NCBI GenBank assembly: GCA_046153995.1
Contig: JBJXEH010000218.1
Coordinates: 1 to 15,003 of the forward strand
DNA from: SZUA-430 sp046153995
GTDB taxonomy: Bacteria; Pseudomonadota; Alphaproteobacteria; Micropepsales; Micropepsaceae
Direction of reading: 5' to 3'
DNA: 15,003 nucleotides
The position numbers and the translations under genes are program-made. Under the pieces are notes generated by a model, which made no database searches, was not told the DNA's origin, and saw only the letters and a list, made by a program, of their open reading frames with translations. Below, one piece after another: positions 1 to 6,179 of the stretch. Within the stretch, counting starts at the first letter, position 1, and each line of letters starts with the position of its first letter.

Positions 1-152
1 GTGTAGAGCGGCGGATGTTCGAGTAGCCACACCATCTCTGCCGCGGCTCCGTCCGCGACAGCGCCGACACGCGCCTCCATCGCCGCGACAGCGTCGGGGT
101 AGGGGACGAGCCCGGGGCTGATCTGCCATTCGATGGGTGAGGCTTGGGTCAC
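1..152 (-). CDS. lipB: Octanoyltransferase LipB, N-terminal part (runs off the left edge)
   Basis: Transfers octanoyl groups from acyl-carrier protein to lipoyl domains of cytosolic dehydrogenases, the first step of lipoate synthesis. Read on the minus strand from a GTG at 150-152, the product begins VTQASPIEWQISPGL and continues through PYPDAVAAMEARV to WLLEHPPLY. The IEW opening, the PYP.A...ME..V helix and the LLEHPPLYT segment are the conserved N-terminus of LipB. About 50 residues are present; the catalytic Lys and Cys lie outside the window. No ATG lies in frame upstream before a TAG; a TTG about 36 bases further up is possible, but the GTG fits the family's usual N-terminus better. Divergent from cysG, with about 100 bases between them. 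Confidence 0.9.
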   Translation of the reverse strand, partial: MTQASPIEWQISPGLVPYPDAVAAMEARVGAVADGAAAEMVWLLEHPPLY

Positions 153-249
153 GAGGGGAAAATGGGTCGCCGGGCGGCTCAGGATCAAGGTTTCTCTAAT
201 TCACGTTGATCATCGATAATTAAATTAATTCACGTCAAATCCTTGAGTA
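153..249. promoter_or_regulatory. Divergent lipB/cysG promoter region with a 10-bp direct repeat
   Basis: AT-rich spacer in otherwise GC-rich DNA. The decamer TAATTCACGT occurs exactly twice, at 197-206 and 226-235, 29 bases apart start to start, flanking the AT-rich core GATCATCGATAATTAAAT. GATAAT at 215-220 could serve as a -10 box for cysG, but no convincing -35 box is seen. Two identical sites about three helical turns apart suggest an activator or repressor, plausibly a sulfur regulator given the downstream genes. The regulator identity is a guess. Confidence 0.35.
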
Positions 250-873
250 ATGCCCAGGGAGGCGTTATCTCAGATTTCCATTCACAAAGGACACGAGTCG
301 GTGCTGCCGATCGTTCTCGACATCGCTACCCGCCGCATCGCGGTCGTCGGCCGCGGCTTCGCCGCGCTCCAACGCTACGAATATGCGCGTGACGCGGGTG
401 CCGAACACCTGTCCCTCTACGTGCTCGACCAAGATGGTTGGGCTTGCCACGCGGAAGCCGCGATCTACGAGCGCCTGCCCGTGAGGGCCGACCTCGAAGG
501 CACCGCTGTCGTCCTCATCGCGGGCCTGCCGGTCGTCGAGGCTGCACGCATAGCCGCGCACGCGCACGCCGCCGGCGCACTCGTGAACGTCGAAGACGTG
601 CCGAGCCTTTGCGACTTCCACGTCCCCGCCATCGTGCGCCGCGGCGACTTATTGCTCACCGTTTCGACGGGCGGCAAATCCCCGGGCCTCGCACAAAAAC
701 TGAAAGCTCATTTGCAAGCCCAATTCGACCCCGAATGGACCGCGCGCATCCGCACAGTCACGGAAGCCCGCGCACGCTGGCGCGAAGAGGGCAGGGCGAA
801 GGAAGAGATCACGCGCCTCACGAACGAACTCGTGGACCACGAAGGTTGGCTACGCGAGCGCGCACCCGCATGA
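250..873 (+). CDS. cysG: Siroheme synthase, precorrin-2 dehydrogenase/ferrochelatase domain only
   Basis: Oxidises precorrin-2 to sirohydrochlorin with NAD+ and inserts iron to give siroheme, the cofactor of sulfite and nitrite reductases. It is 207 residues long and equivalent to the N-terminal half of E. coli CysG; the SUMT methyltransferase half is absent. The nucleotide-binding loop is VVGRG at 32-36. The catalytic and substrate segment N113-V-E-D116 is followed by CDFHVPA, and TVSTGGKSPGLA at 137-148 is the signature loop. The start is uncertain: the ATG at 250 has no good ribosome binding site, while an in-frame GTG at 301 is preceded by AAAGG 10 bases upstream and would begin VLPIVLDI, closer to the usual family start. 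The stop overlaps the cysH start (ATGA), so the two are co-translated. Confidence 0.92.
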   Translation: MPREALSQISIHKGHESVLPIVLDIATRRIAVVGRGFAALQRYEYARDAGAEHLSLYVLDQDGWACHAEAAIYERLPVRADLEGTAVVLIAGLPVVEAARIAAHAHAAGALVNVEDVPSLCDFHVPAIVRRGDLLLTVSTGGKSPGLAQKLKAHLQAQFDPEWTARIRTVTEARARWREEGRAKEEITRLTNELVDHEGWLRERAPA

Positions 874-1661
874 GCGAACCCGCCACCCAACTGCGCCAGA
901 AGCTGAAGGCGCCGCCGCCCGCACCGCGCATCTTCGACCAAACGGAAACGCCTGCCGACGGCTTGCGCCTGCGCCTCGAAACGCTGCGCACGAAGTATGC
1001 GAACGCCGACGCGCGCACGCTGCTCCGCGGCATGATCAAGGACGAATTCGCCGGCCGCATCACGACCGTCTCCTCGTTCGGCTCTGAGTCCGTCGTGCTC
1101 TTGCACCTGATCTCGGAGATCGATCCGTCGGTCCCCGTGATCTTTCTCAACACCGGAAAATTGTTCGGTGAAACGCTGCGCTATCGCGACCGGCTGCAGG
1201 AGAAGCTCGGCCTCACCGACCTGCGCGCGATCGGCCCACACCCCGACGACACGCGCACGCTGGATGCGGACGGCACGCTCTGGGCCCGCGATCCCGATGC
1301 CTGCTGCAATTTCCGCAAGGTGCTGCCGCTCCGCCGCGCCATCGCCGGTTTCGACGCTGAAATCACCGGCCGCAAGCGCTTCCAAACCCAAGCCCGCACC
1401 GCGATGGCGCCGCTCGAACTGAACGGCACGCGCTTCGTTGTGAACCCGCTTTGGAATTGGAGCCTTCAGGATCTGAAGGAGCACATTCTGGCGAACGACC
1501 TGCCGCGCCACCCGCTGGTCGAAGACGGCTACCTCTCGATCGGATGCATGCCCTGCACGAACCGCGTCCAAGACGGCGGCGACTACCGCTCCGGCCGTTG
1601 GTCCGGCACCGGCAAAGACGAATGCGGCATCCACGAAAATGTGGAAGGCGACGGGATTTAG
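870..1661 (+). CDS. cysH: Assimilatory adenylyl-sulfate (APS) reductase, 4Fe-4S type
   Basis: Reduces activated sulfate (APS) to sulfite with thioredoxin or glutaredoxin as donor, in the cytoplasm. The 263-residue product has the PP-loop-like SSFGSES at 68-74, the cysteine pair C145-C146 in CCNFRK, the second pair C226 and C229 in GCMPC, and the C-terminal catalytic ECGIH with C252. The CC plus CxxC set binds a 4Fe-4S cluster and marks the APS rather than the PAPS branch of the family. The start is fixed by the ATGA overlap with cysG; longer upstream reading in this frame is a shadow of cysG. Sulfite reductase (cysI), which often sits between these two genes in alphaproteobacteria, is not here. 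Confidence 0.95.
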   Translation: MSEPATQLRQKLKAPPPAPRIFDQTETPADGLRLRLETLRTKYANADARTLLRGMIKDEFAGRITTVSSFGSESVVLLHLISEIDPSVPVIFLNTGKLFGETLRYRDRLQEKLGLTDLRAIGPHPDDTRTLDADGTLWARDPDACCNFRKVLPLRRAIAGFDAEITGRKRFQTQARTAMAPLELNGTRFVVNPLWNWSLQDLKEHILANDLPRHPLVEDGYLSIGCMPCTNRVQDGGDYRSGRWSGTGKDECGIHENVEGDGI

Positions 1662-1704
1662 CGGTTAACTCGACTGGTTCGCCTGTTTGTGGCACACTGC
1701 GCGC

Positions 1705-1950
1705 ATGAACAAAGTGCATCGCACCTTTGAGATTTCCGCCGAACTAGACGCCGCCGTAGAACGGCTGGCGAAAGAAAGCGGCCGCACGCTTGAGGGCATA
1801 CTGACTGAAGCACTCGAACGCTTCGTCGCCGACCCAGACGATATCGCAATCGATCTCGACAGGTTGGCGGAGTACGAGCGGACCGGCGAGTCGTTTAGCC
1901 TGCAGGAAGTGCGGGAGCGGTTGGAAAAGCGCTCAGTCGCTTCCACGTGA
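1705..1950 (+). CDS. Ribbon-helix-helix (CopG-like) protein, antitoxin-type, without a partner toxin
   Basis: An 81-residue protein. Residues 5-42 (HRTFEISAELDAAVERLA, then TLEGILTEALERFV) fit a ribbon-helix-helix DNA-binding domain: a short beta strand, a helix, a turn, and a second helix. The C-terminus, with FSLQEVRERLEKR at 64-76, is an amphipathic helix of the sort RHH antitoxins use to grip RelE/ParE toxins. Neither neighbour looks like such a toxin: cysH ends 43 bases upstream and a membrane protein starts 38 bases downstream. The ATG at 1705 is chosen because the RHH fold begins directly after it. No Shine-Dalgarno is visible, so translation may be leaderless. It could be an orphan antitoxin or a stand-alone regulator. 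Confidence 0.75.
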   Translation: MNKVHRTFEISAELDAAVERLAKESGRTLEGILTEALERFVADPDDIAIDLDRLAEYERTGESFSLQEVRERLEKRSVAST

Positions 1951-1988
1951 TAGTCTGCTTCTAGTGCCGACTGTAGGCGAGGCGGTTT

Positions 1989-2327
1989 GTGGATGAAATC
2001 TTTACATCGTTCGGAAACACGAGCCAGTTGACGTGGATGCTGCTGGTGTTTGTGTTTATCGTGATGCCGATCCACGTGCTCATTTACAAACACAAGCAGC
2101 GCTCGTTTATCGCGGCGTGGCTCATAGCGCTCGTGTCGTACTTTGCACTGCTAACGCCGGTAGGGTTCGGTCTCGCCTATTGGCAGCAGCTAACAGCAGC
2201 TTTGGAGCTCACGCCGCGCCAAAACAATATCGCAAGTATAATTGCGGGCTTGATCGTCGTCGTGGCGGTAAATGCCGTCTGGATTCGTTTTCTACGCTAC
2301 CTCAAGAGTCCGCCGAGCACCGAGTAG
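1989..2327 (+). CDS. Small membrane protein with three predicted transmembrane helices, unknown function
   Basis: A 112-residue protein I do not recognise. Hydrophobic stretches at about 14-33, 40-65 and 81-102 suggest three membrane helices. A basic loop KHKQR at 34-38 and a basic C-terminal RFLRYLK at 100-106 point to the cytoplasmic side. It starts at GTG 1989; the purine-rich GGCGAGGCGG immediately upstream is a good ribosome binding site and decides this start. Its stop lies only 10 bases from the stop of the convergent ivd gene, so no separate terminator fits between them. It may be co-transcribed with the RHH gene 38 bases upstream. Confidence 0.7.
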   Translation: MDEIFTSFGNTSQLTWMLLVFVFIVMPIHVLIYKHKQRSFIAAWLIALVSYFALLTPVGFGLAYWQQLTAALELTPRQNNIASIIAGLIVVVAVNAVWIRFLRYLKSPPSTE

Positions 2328-2337
2328 GGTGCTTCGC

Positions 2338-3510
2338 TCAAGCCGTTTCCTCAAACAGCTCCCGCCCGATCAGCATGCGCCTAATCTCGCTGGTGCCTGC
2401 GCCGATTTCGTAGAGTTTCGCGTCGCGCAGTAGGCGTCCCGTCGGGTAGTCGTTGATGTAGCCGTTGCCGCCCAGCGTTTGGATCGCCTCGAGCGCCATC
2501 CACGTCGCGGTCTCCGACGCGAACAGGATCGCCGCCGCGGCGTCCTTGCGCGTGGTCTCGCCGCGGTCGCACGCCTTCGCAACCGTATACACATACGCTC
2601 GCGCCGCGTTCATGCGGGTGTACATGTCGGCGAGCTTGCCTTGCATCAGCTGGAACGTGCCGATCGGCTGATTGAACTGCTTGCGCTCGTGCACATAGGG
2701 CAGAACGATGTCCATCGCGTTCGCCATGATACCGAGCGGTCCCGCCGCCAGCACTGCGCGCTCGTAGTCGAGCCCCGACATCAGCACGCGCACGCCTTCA
2801 TTGACGCGGCCGAGCACGTTTTCTTCCGGCACCTCGCAGTCGTTGAACACGAGCTCGCCCGTGTCGGACCCGCGCATGCCCATCTTGTCGAGCTTTTGCG
2901 CCGTCGAGAAACCCTTCATGCCCTTTTCGACGATGAAGGCGGTGATCCCGCGCGGCCCCGCGGTCGGGTCGGTCTTCGCGTACACGACAAGCACGTCCGC
3001 GGTCGGCCCGTTCGTGATCCACATCTTCGTGCCGTTCAGCACGTAGCGGTCGCCCTTTTTGTCCGCTCGCGTGCGCATCGAAACGACGTCCGACCCGGCA
3101 CCTGGTTCCGACATCGCCAGCGCACCCAAATGCTCGCCCGAAATGAGCTTCGGCAGATAGGCTTTCTTCTGGGCATGGTCGCCGTTCTTGCGCAGCTGGT
3201 TCACGCAGAGGTTTGAGTGTGCGCCGTAGGACAAGCCCACCGCCGCCGACCCCCTGCTTACCTCTTCCATCGCGACGACGTGCTCGAGATAACCGAGCCC
3301 CGCGCCGCCGAACTCCTCCTCGACCGTGATCCCGAGCAAGCCGAGCGCGCCAAGCTTCGGCCACAGGTCGCGCGGGAACGCATTCGTGCGATCGATCTCG
3401 GCCGCCCGCGGCGCAATCTCTGCGGCCGTGAAGCGCGCGACCGTGTCGCGCAGCGCGTCCGCCGTTTCGCCCAGATCGAAGTTCAGTCCACGGAACGAAT
3501 TTAGAATCAT
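2338..3510 (-). CDS. ivd: Isovaleryl-CoA dehydrogenase
   Basis: FAD-dependent oxidation of isovaleryl-CoA to 3-methylcrotonyl-CoA in leucine catabolism; electrons pass to ETF. The 390-residue product has the acyl-CoA dehydrogenase hallmarks LAMSEPGAGSD at 131-141, WITNGP at 164-169, GMRGSDTGEL at 211-220 and the C-terminal QTLGGNGYINDYP. Two features single out isovaleryl-CoA dehydrogenase. The base sits in SGLDYERAVLAAGP (E250), as in human IVD E254. The position used by medium-chain enzymes is non-acidic (YEIGAGTSEIRR, with Ala371 replacing Glu). LSYGAHSNLCVNQL at 93-106 is also typical. The start is set by the ATGA overlap with mgtE upstream; the extra frame before it is mgtE shadow. Pairing a leucine enzyme with a Mg2+ channel is unusual, and no other leucine-degradation gene is in the window. 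Confidence 0.95.
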   Translation of the reverse strand: MILNSFRGLNFDLGETADALRDTVARFTAAEIAPRAAEIDRTNAFPRDLWPKLGALGLLGITVEEEFGGAGLGYLEHVVAMEEVSRGSAAVGLSYGAHSNLCVNQLRKNGDHAQKKAYLPKLISGEHLGALAMSEPGAGSDVVSMRTRADKKGDRYVLNGTKMWITNGPTADVLVVYAKTDPTAGPRGITAFIVEKGMKGFSTAQKLDKMGMRGSDTGELVFNDCEVPEENVLGRVNEGVRVLMSGLDYERAVLAAGPLGIMANAMDIVLPYVHERKQFNQPIGTFQLMQGKLADMYTRMNAARAYVYTVAKACDRGETTRKDAAAAILFASETATWMALEAIQTLGGNGYINDYPTGRLLRDAKLYEIGAGTSEIRRMLIGRELFEETA

Positions 3511-4886
3511 CGAAGTAGAAGCCAAGTTGCCAAGCCCAAAAACGACAAGAAACCGACCACGTCCGTCACCGTCGTTACGAACACAGGCGACGAGACCGCG
3601 GGATCGATGTCCCACCGCTTCAATGCGACGGGCACCAGAATACCCGCTGCCGCCGCTGCGATCATATTAATCGTCATCGCGGCGGCGATCACCGCTGCAA
3701 GTGCGAGATTGCCGAACCAAACCCATGTTATCCCCGCCGCAAGTGCGGCAAACGCCAAGCCGTTCATCGCGCCAATCAACATCTCGCGGTTGATCACGCG
3801 CCACATGTTCGCCTGATTGAGCTCTTTTGTTGCAAGTGCGCGCACGACGATGGTGAGCGTCTGCGTCCCCGCGTTGCCGCCCATGGAAGCGACGATCGGC
3901 ATCAGCACCGCGAGCGCCACGACTTCCACCAGTGACGCTTCGAAGAAGCCGATGACGATGGATGCCAAAATCGCGGTCAGAAGGTTCACGAACAGCCACG
4001 AGAACCGTAACCATGTCACCTTGCGGATCGGTGCGGAGAGGCTCTCGTCTTCCTGTACGCCACCGAGTGCCAGCACCTCGCTCTGGTGCATTTCTTTGAG
4101 GATTTCGACGACCGAGCCCGCGCTCAAGAGCCCCACCAGCCGTCCGCGATCGTCCGTCACCGGCGCCGACGTCAAGTGATAGTGCTCGAACAGATACGCG
4201 AACGACGTCTGATCCGTCGTCGCCGGGATGACCTTCATCTCGTCCGTCGCGATGTCGGCAAGCCGCGCCGACCGGGGCGAGCGCAACAGCCGCGACAGCG
4301 GGACGAAGCCCAGTGGCTTGCTGTCCGCGTCGATGAGGTAGATTTCCTGGTAGTCCTCCGGCGTGTCCGGTGCCGCGAGTTGCGTCAGCGCTTCGGCCAC
4401 CGTGAGCAGCGGCGAAAACGCCACGAACTCGCGGTGCATCAACCGGCCGGCGGAGCCTTCTTCGAACAGCAGCGCATCGACGACCTCGGCCCGATCCTCG
4501 ATCGGCACCTGTGCCAGCACTTCGCGCTTCTCGGAATCTTCCAGATCCTCGATGACGTAGGCGGCGTCTTCAACGTCGAGTTCCCGAACCGCCTCGGCGA
4601 CGGTCTTCGTGCCCAGCGCGCGCACGAGTTCCGTGCGCAAGTCCTCGTCCAATTCGGCCAGAATCTCGGGGTCGAAGTCGGTGCCGAGTTGCGTCACCAT
4701 CGTGCGCCGGCTGGCAGGCGGCATCGCGGCCAGCAGTGACGCCACGTCGGCCGGATGCAACGGCCAGATCAGCTCTTTAATGGCGGCCGCATCGCCCGCC
4801 GAGGTCGCCTCCACGACCGCGCGCACAAGCTCCGGCGTCAACACCACCGGCTCGGCAGTCCGGGTGTCGCTGATCGTTTCAGACAT
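3507..4886 (-). CDS. mgtE: Magnesium channel/transporter MgtE
   Basis: Inner-membrane Mg2+ channel gated by intracellular Mg2+. The full 459 residues are present in family order. A helical MgtE_N domain spans about 18-145 (LHPADVASLL; DAAYVIEDL at 107-115). A CBS pair spans about 147-268 (GSAGRLM at 144-150; TSAPVTDDRGRLVGLL). The five-helix pore domain spans about 293-459. Pore signatures are ALAVLMPIVASMGGNAGTQ at 324-342 and VTTVTDVVGF at 437-446, where D442 corresponds to the selectivity aspartate of Thermus MgtE. The stop overlaps the ivd start. A tRNA-Leu ends 74 bases upstream on the same strand. No clear Shine-Dalgarno is seen before the ATG. Confidence 0.95.
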   Translation of the reverse strand: MSETISDTRTAEPVVLTPELVRAVVEATSAGDAAAIKELIWPLHPADVASLLAAMPPASRRTMVTQLGTDFDPEILAELDEDLRTELVRALGTKTVAEAVRELDVEDAAYVIEDLEDSEKREVLAQVPIEDRAEVVDALLFEEGSAGRLMHREFVAFSPLLTVAEALTQLAAPDTPEDYQEIYLIDADSKPLGFVPLSRLLRSPRSARLADIATDEMKVIPATTDQTSFAYLFEHYHLTSAPVTDDRGRLVGLLSAGSVVEILKEMHQSEVLALGGVQEDESLSAPIRKVTWLRFSWLFVNLLTAILASIVIGFFEASLVEVVALAVLMPIVASMGGNAGTQTLTIVVRALATKELNQANMWRVINREMLIGAMNGLAFAALAAGITWVWFGNLALAAVIAAAMTINMIAAAAAGILVPVALKRWDIDPAVSSPVFVTTVTDVVGFLSFLGLATWLLLR

Positions 4887-4908
4887 CGCCGCGTTTTCAG
4901 TTGTTTGC

Positions 4909-4932
4909 GTTTCTCCCGCTAGCGGGAGAAAC
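4909..4932. repeat. Perfect 24-bp palindrome between tRNA-Leu and mgtE
   Basis: GTTTCTCCCGCT at 4909-4920 is followed directly by its exact reverse complement AGCGGGAGAAAC at 4921-4932. On the minus strand it lies 28 bases after the tRNA 3' end and 22 bases before the mgtE start. It could be a tRNA processing or termination hairpin, although no T-run follows on either strand, or a copy of a dispersed palindromic repeat, or an operator. Confidence 0.6.
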
Positions 4933-4960
4933 AGGCGCGCCGCGCCGACAAGGGAAGTGA

Positions 4961-5045
4961 TGGTGCGGTCAAGAAGACTCGAACTTCCACGGGTCGCCCC
5001 GCTACCACCTCAAGGTAGTGCGTCTACCAATTCCGCCATGACCGC
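4961..5045 (-). tRNA. tRNA-Leu (anticodon GAG)
   Basis: Minus-strand sequence of 85 bases with a complete cloverleaf. The acceptor GCGGTCA at the 5' end pairs with TGACCGC near the 3' end. The D arm contains AATTGGTAGA. The anticodon stem CTACC/GGTAG encloses loop TTGAGGT, anticodon GAG at 5009-5011. A class II long variable arm (GGGGCGACCC region) and a T arm with TTCGAGT follow. Discriminator A at 4964 is followed by an encoded CCA at 4961-4963. It reads CUC and CUU leucine codons. Confidence 0.97.
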
Positions 5046-5060
5046 GCCGGTAGGGGCGCG

Positions 5061-5089
5061 CATGTAACAGATGGGGATGGCGTTGTGAA
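5061..5089 (-). promoter_or_regulatory. Candidate sigma70-type promoter for tRNA-Leu
   Basis: On the minus strand TTCACA (5089-5084, five of six matches to the -35 consensus) is followed after 17 bases by TACATG (5066-5061, a weak -10). Transcription would begin near 5054, giving a 5' leader of about 10 bases, typical of tRNA genes. Assigned by position and spacing only. Confidence 0.4.
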
Positions 5090-5266
5090 GGGAGCGCGCT
5101 TGCGCGCGAATCCGCGAAGCAGAAAGAGGCGAGACCATCGCTGCAACGCTGGCAACCGTCCCCCCTAGTGCGCGCCCTGAGTCGTCGCCGGACCCATCGG
5201 GCTACGAAACGGTGCCAAGGACAGCCGAACAGAAAACTGCCAATTTCCGCCACTCCACACCTGCAC

Positions 5267-5283
5267 TTGCAAACAAGTCGCAA
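5267..5283. promoter_or_regulatory. Possible Fur-like operator upstream of bfd
   Basis: TTGCAA at 5267-5272 and TCGCAA at 5278-5283 form an imperfect inverted repeat (TTGCRA-N5-TYGCAA) that ends 45 bases before the bfd start. TTGC/GCAA-type half sites recall alphaproteobacterial Fur boxes, and bfd-bfr is a classic iron-responsive unit. This is an inference from layout, not a scored match. The rest of 5046-5328 (283 bases) shows only the tRNA promoter and a short GCGCGC hairpin near 5094-5107. Confidence 0.25.
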
Positions 5284-5328
5284 CCGCACTACATCCCTCT
5301 GGCGAACTGGAACGAACGGCCCGACCCC

Positions 5329-5508
5329 ATGTACGTCTGCAACTGCAACGCACTCACCGAGAAGCAAGTCCGCGAGGCGATCGCCAAACGTCCGCGCGAC
5401 GCGGCGGCGGTCTACCGGTACTATGACTGCCAACCGCAATGCGGGCGTTGTGTGTGCGAAGTTCGCGAGATGCTGAAGCAAGCGCGCGAATCCAGAGCCG
5501 CAGCCTAA
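5329..5508 (+). CDS. bfd: Bacterioferritin-associated ferredoxin Bfd, [2Fe-2S]
   Basis: Small cytosolic ferredoxin that docks on bacterioferritin and delivers electrons to release stored iron. The 59-residue product begins MYVCNCN. Cysteines C4, C6, C38 and C41 match the four cluster ligands of E. coli Bfd (CxC-x31-CxxC) at identical positions. Two further cysteines, C34 and C43, flank the second pair. The ATG at 5329 is chosen because MYVCxCN is the usual start; the open frame extends upstream to 5212, but that part does not resemble the family. The ribosome binding site is weak. bfr follows 31 bases later, so they form an operon. Confidence 0.93.
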   Translation: MYVCNCNALTEKQVREAIAKRPRDAAAVYRYYDCQPQCGRCVCEVREMLKQARESRAAA

Positions 5509-5539
5509 GAACGCCCGCCCCAACGAACGAGGGGATACG

Positions 5540-6007
5540 ATGAAGGGCGCGAAGGACGTGATCGCGGAACTGAACCGCACGCTCACGAACGAACTGACGG
5601 CGATCAACCAATACTTCCTGCACGCGCGCATGTACGAAAGCTGGGGCCTCACCAAGCTCGGCAAAAAGACGTACGAAGAATCGATCGAGGAGATGAAGCA
5701 CGCCGACAAGCTGGTTAAGCGCGTGCTGCTGCTCGAAGGCCTGCCGAACATGTCGGACTTGCACAAGCTTTCGATCGGCGAAACCGTGCCGGAGTGCCTT
5801 GAGGGCGACCTTGGCGTCGAACGGCGCGGCCGCGAGCAGCTGATCAAGGCGATCGAGCTGTGCGAGAACAAGAAGGACTACGTTTCGCGAAACCTGTTCC
5901 GCGAAATCCTGGAGGACACCGAAGAACACATCGACTATCTCGAGACGCAACTGGAGCTGATCGAGCTGATGGGGTTGCCGAATTTTTTGCAGTCGCAGGC
6001 GGATTGA
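5540..6007 (+). CDS. bfr: Bacterioferritin (heme-containing iron storage protein)
   Basis: Subunit of the 24-mer iron storage shell with a di-iron ferroxidase centre. The product is 155 residues and starts MKGAKDVIAELN, as in the family. By residue count, ferroxidase ligands E18, E51, H54, E94 and H130 are present, and M52 is the expected heme ligand between subunits. Position 127, Glu in E. coli Bfr, is Thr here (D126-T127-E128-E129-H130); the adjacent glutamates may or may not substitute. A strong ribosome binding site, GAGGGGA at 5529-5535, fixes the start. It is operonic with bfd. A heptamer repeat array begins 3 bases after the stop. Confidence 0.97.
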   Translation: MKGAKDVIAELNRTLTNELTAINQYFLHARMYESWGLTKLGKKTYEESIEEMKHADKLVKRVLLLEGLPNMSDLHKLSIGETVPECLEGDLGVERRGREQLIKAIELCENKKDYVSRNLFREILEDTEEHIDYLETQLELIELMGLPNFLQSQAD

Positions 6008-6009
6008 AT

Positions 6010-6112
6010 TCAGGAATCAGGAATCAGGTATCAGGTATCAGGTATCAGGTATCAGGTATCAGAACGCACTGTGTCCGATCCCTGATCCCTGATCCCTGAT
6101 TCCTGATCCCTG
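6010..6112. repeat. Two heptamer tandem arrays in inverted orientation
   Basis: Left array 6010-6062: units of seven bases, TCAGGAA twice, then TCAGGTA five times, then a broken TCAG. After a 14-base gap the right array, 6077-6112, has GATCCCT three times, GATTCCT once, GATCCCT once and a final G. Read on the other strand, the right units are AGGGATC/AGGAATC, that is, the same heptamer differing at one position from AGGTATC. The two arrays can pair into a long imperfect hairpin directly after bfr. This looks like slippage-expanded simple repeat DNA, possibly variable in copy number between strains. Confidence 0.85.
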
Positions 6113-6127
6113 TCCTCCGCACAAAGA

Positions 6128-6153
6128 AGCGCCGGGTTTTTAGGCCCGGCGCT
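6128..6153. terminator. Bidirectional hairpin terminator between bfr and the PepSY-like gene
   Basis: AGCGCCGGG at 6128-6136 and CCCGGCGCT at 6145-6153 form a perfect nine-base-pair stem with an 8-base loop. On the minus strand the stem is followed by TCTTTGTG; on the plus strand by CGCTTATTC. It lies between two convergent genes and can serve both. Confidence 0.75.
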
Positions 6154-6179
6154 CGCTTATTCACTCAAACTGAGCGCGT

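Noticed and set aside
438..869. Upstream extension of the cysH frame rich in Arg and Pro
   Set aside because: It overlaps cysG in another frame, has no family similarity, and the ATGA overlap at 870 gives a standard cysH start.
708..1634. Long minus-strand open frame opposite cysG-cysH
   Set aside because: A mirror of high-GC coding DNA; both plus-strand genes are unmistakable and the antisense product matches nothing recognisable.
2479..3216. 245-residue plus-strand frame opposite ivd
   Set aside because: Antisense shadow; Arg/His/Val-rich composition typical of reading a GC-rich gene backwards.
4961..5045. tRNA-Leu as an integration site of a genomic island
   Set aside because: The tRNA is complete, no duplicated 3' fragment was seen in the window, no integrase is present, and the neighbours are ordinary core genes.
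5002..5871. 289-residue minus-strand frame across the tRNA, bfd and bfr
   Set aside because: It crosses a tRNA and two well-identified genes on the other strand; Ser/Arg-rich shadow.
6010..6112. CRISPR array
   Set aside because: Units are seven bases with no spacers, and no cas genes are present.
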